Source: Candidatus Uhrbacteria bacterium RIFOXYB2_FULL_45_11 (GTDB taxonomy: Bacteria > Patescibacteriota > Patescibacteriia > UBA9934 > GWF2-40-263). Taken from it: 6,482 nt of DNA. The stretch is from contig MGFD01000037.1 of the NCBI GenBank assembly GCA_001791715.1, positions 1,022 to 7,503 on the forward strand, written 5' to 3'. Below the pieces are notes generated by a model. That model did not search any database. It was not told the origin of the DNA and worked only from the letters and a program-made list of their open reading frames with translations. A program made the position numbers and the translations under genes. How positions within the stretch are numbered: the stretch's first letter is position 1; every line of letters starts with the position of its first letter. This document shows positions 5,140 through 6,482 of the stretch, in pieces.

Positions 5140-5790
5140 TTTTACGAAAAGCAGATGGATCAATTCCTTTGTGAGTTCAGGATCTTTTTCGAGCATGTTT
5201 GTGCCGTGTCCTAAACCATGTTTCTCAATCAACGTTGTTTGAGACGGATTTAATTCATGCAACGCGCGCGAACTCATCGCGGATGCTCGATCATCATCGT
5301 CGCTTGCTACAAGCACAACACGCTGACCCGCGTGAAGCTGTGAGATGTAACCATCTGTTTTTACTCCGCGATAGTTGAGCCCAGGCGATAAAGCGATCGC
5401 ACCCAAGATCTGCGGATGCATTGTGAGAAATTGAATGGCAAGATTTGCTCCAATCGATGCTCCAACAACAACCGTATCAGATTCTTTAAATCCTTGAGAT
5501 CGCAAATATGCAAATGCCGCCTCAACGTCATGGATCTTTGCTTGCTGTTGCGATTCATCAAATGCGTGATAGTCGAGCGTGCCATTCATGGTGCTTTCTC
5601 CGTGTCCACGTTCATCAATGGCGATCGATGCACAATGTGCGTTCTCGAGCTCTGTTGCGAATGCATCCCAACTTTCTTTTGTGGCTGGCATCATATGCAA
5701 CAAAATCGCCGCATGCGTAGGCGACGCAGGCGAGCGATATGTTCCGATGATCTCCACATCATCCTCCGTTTTCAGAACGACGCGTTCCAT
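5137..5790 (-). CDS. Alpha/beta hydrolase (dienelactone hydrolase/serine esterase type)
   Basis: A 217-residue cytoplasmic protein with the alpha/beta hydrolase layout. HMMPATKESW (32-41) occupies the oxyanion-loop position after the first core strand, DERGHGES (59-66) is the conserved strand-4 turn, and GASIGAN (110-116) is the GxSxG nucleophile elbow with Ser112. ASDDDDRAS (162-170) supplies the acid, likely D164 or nearby, and H195 in LGHGTNM is the likely catalytic His. The catalytic triad therefore seems complete. Small single-domain enzymes of this kind hydrolyse esters, lactones or thioesters; the substrate cannot be read from sequence. The ATG at 5790 lies 4 bases after the stop of the upstream gene, and the family similarity begins right there, so longer starts up to 5946 inside the upstream gene are rejected. 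The spacing implies an operon with both neighbours. No Shine-Dalgarno sequence is visible. Confidence 0.9.
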   Translation of the reverse strand: MERVVLKTEDDVEIIGTYRSPASPTHAAILLHMMPATKESWDAFATELENAHCASIAIDERGHGESTMNGTLDYHAFDESQQQAKIHDVEAAFAYLRSQGFKESDTVVVGASIGANLAIQFLTMHPQILGAIALSPGLNYRGVKTDGYISQLHAGQRVVLVASDDDDRASAMSSRALHELNPSQTTLIEKHGLGHGTNMLEKDPELTKELIHLLFVK

Positions 5791-5794
5791 AGAA

Positions 5795-6482
5795 TTATTC
5801 AAATTTGATGCTTTGTCCGATATAAAGTTTTCCGCTTGTTGATTTTTCTGCAGGTTTCTCCGCAGGTTTTTCGACCGGACGCTCAACAGGCTTTTCCTCG
5901 ACCCGTGCAACAGGTTGGACGATCGGAGCAACAGGAACCTCTGCACGTGTTTCTGTACGTTGAACAGATTCAGAACGGACGGATGTTGTTGAAACGGACG
6001 CAGCAGGTTTTGGTGATTCTGTACGTTCTTGTCGCTCTGGTCGCGATTGTTCTTGAAGTGTTTTCAAAGAAATTGTTTGGCCAGGTTGTGAAAGTTGAGA
6101 AGAAACAATCTCACGACGCGCCACTTGTGTTTGTGTGTCAGAAGGACGCTCAGATGGTCGAGAAGGTATCGTTGAGGATGTTGTTGCTCCAACGGATCCA
6201 ACATTCAATCCATCTCCCGTTTTCTTTTTACGTTTGCGCTTACGTTTACGCTTCTCCCCTTCGCCAACAGGTGCGCTTGATCCTGTCAGTTGTATTTCAT
6301 TAGATGTCTGTGAGGGTGTTCGCGAGAGATTTCCCATTGGGCGCGCAACTTGAGGCGCTGTTTTCAGAGGAACCTGCTGATTCAATGTTGGACGCTCCGT
6401 TTGTTCTGCTCGTTCCGCCGTTTTGAATGCGGGCGCGGGTTGATCAAATGAAATTGAGGAAACAACCGGGGTCGGTTTTGAC
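5795..6482 (-). CDS. Disordered basic, Pro/Glu-rich protein, C-terminal part (5' end outside window)
   Basis: The frame is open to the window edge, so only the last roughly 228 residues are seen; no start is visible. The sequence is low in hydrophobic and aromatic residues and rich in Pro, Ser, Thr, Glu, Gln and Arg, so it should be intrinsically disordered. It contains a dense basic block, KRKRKRKRKKK, encoded around 6227-6259 partly by two copies of a 12-bp repeat (6229-6240, 6241-6252). Near the end is a repeat of KPVERPVEKPAEKPAEKS. A short motif recurs: SISFDQ near the visible N-side, GQTISLKT in the middle and GQSIKFE at the very C-terminus. I do not recognise the family. It could be the tail of a larger nucleic-acid-handling or secretion ATPase with its folded domain upstream, but that is only a guess. 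It heads the minus-strand cluster, 4 bases from the hydrolase start. Confidence 0.72.
   Translation of the reverse strand, partial: SKPTPVVSSISFDQPAPAFKTAERAEQTERPTLNQQVPLKTAPQVARPMGNLSRTPSQTSNEIQLTGSSAPVGEGEKRKRKRKRKKKTGDGLNVGSVGATTSSTIPSRPSERPSDTQTQVARREIVSSQLSQPGQTISLKTLQEQSRPERQERTESPKPAASVSTTSVRSESVQRTETRAEVPVAPIVQPVARVEEKPVERPVEKPAEKPAEKSTSGKLYIGQSIKFE
6229..6252. repeat. 12-bp tandem repeat encoding Arg-Lys block
   Basis: TACGTTTGCGCT (6229-6240) is followed directly by TACGTTTACGCT (6241-6252), differing at one base. On the minus strand this encodes alternating Lys-Arg in the basic block of the disordered protein. Repeat slippage could vary the length of the block between strains. 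Confidence 0.6.

Noticed and set aside
5791..5946. Longer start of the alpha/beta hydrolase inside the upstream gene
   Set aside because: The added residues are the repeat-rich end of the disordered protein read in another frame; hydrolase similarity begins at the ATG at 5790.
5836..6303. 155-codon plus-strand open frame
   Set aside because: It is antisense to the low-complexity disordered gene, whose composition leaves the opposite strand open; it has no recognisable domain or promoter.
1..6482. Recoding of TGA (as Gly or Trp) as in some Patescibacteria
   Set aside because: No called gene has an in-frame TGA, and conserved Gly and Trp positions use standard codons.
1..6482. CRISPR array, tRNA, riboswitch, insertion sequence, toxin-antitoxin or retron-like element
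   Set aside because: I found no regularly spaced repeats, cloverleaf, transposase, reverse transcriptase or toxin motif on either strand; gaps are too short for most such elements.

Overview
The window reads as a piece of a compact bacterial chromosome carrying mostly housekeeping genes. The Era and MnmA sequences resemble, from memory, those of Patescibacteria (the Candidate Phyla Radiation), for example the ECGWKxERRDAMRVAAQLGIPF region of MnmA and the GRSNVGKS P-loop of Era. No database search was possible, so this assignment is moderate at best. Other traits fit a streamlined genome: genes are packed with gaps of about 4 to 90 bases, every visible stop codon is TAA (9 of 9), and none of the seven visible gene starts has a convincing Shine-Dalgarno sequence. 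The standard bacterial code fits, with no in-frame TGA or TAG in any called gene.

Layout, left to right. The 3' end of an RNA m5U methyltransferase (TrmA/RlmD type) is followed by a double-palindrome, REPIN-like repeat and then era (+), the ribosome-assembly GTPase. A shared bidirectional terminator separates era from a small CPHC thioredoxin-like protein (-). That gene is divergent, with only 15 bases between start codons, from a membrane-anchored FecR-domain protein (+). A second shared terminator separates the FecR gene from mnmA (-), the tRNA 2-thiouridylase. MnmA is divergent from a four-helix membrane protein of unknown function (+). A third shared terminator separates this from an apparent minus-strand operon: a long disordered, basic and proline-rich protein (5' end outside the window), an alpha/beta hydrolase, and a SAMHD1/YdhJ-like HD phosphohydrolase.

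No single pathway links all the genes. Three (the methyltransferase, era and mnmA) serve RNA modification or ribosome assembly. The three leftmost minus-strand genes lie convergent to a plus-strand gene, and each such pair uses one A-tract/hairpin/T-tract terminator for both directions. The most useful non-gene signal is promoter geometry: in front of all five first-in-unit genes a -10-like hexamer ends 8 or 9 bases before the ATG, which would give leaderless or nearly leaderless mRNAs. I see no CRISPR array, tRNA or rRNA gene, transposase, phage gene or defence system, and no gene-free stretch longer than 300 bases.
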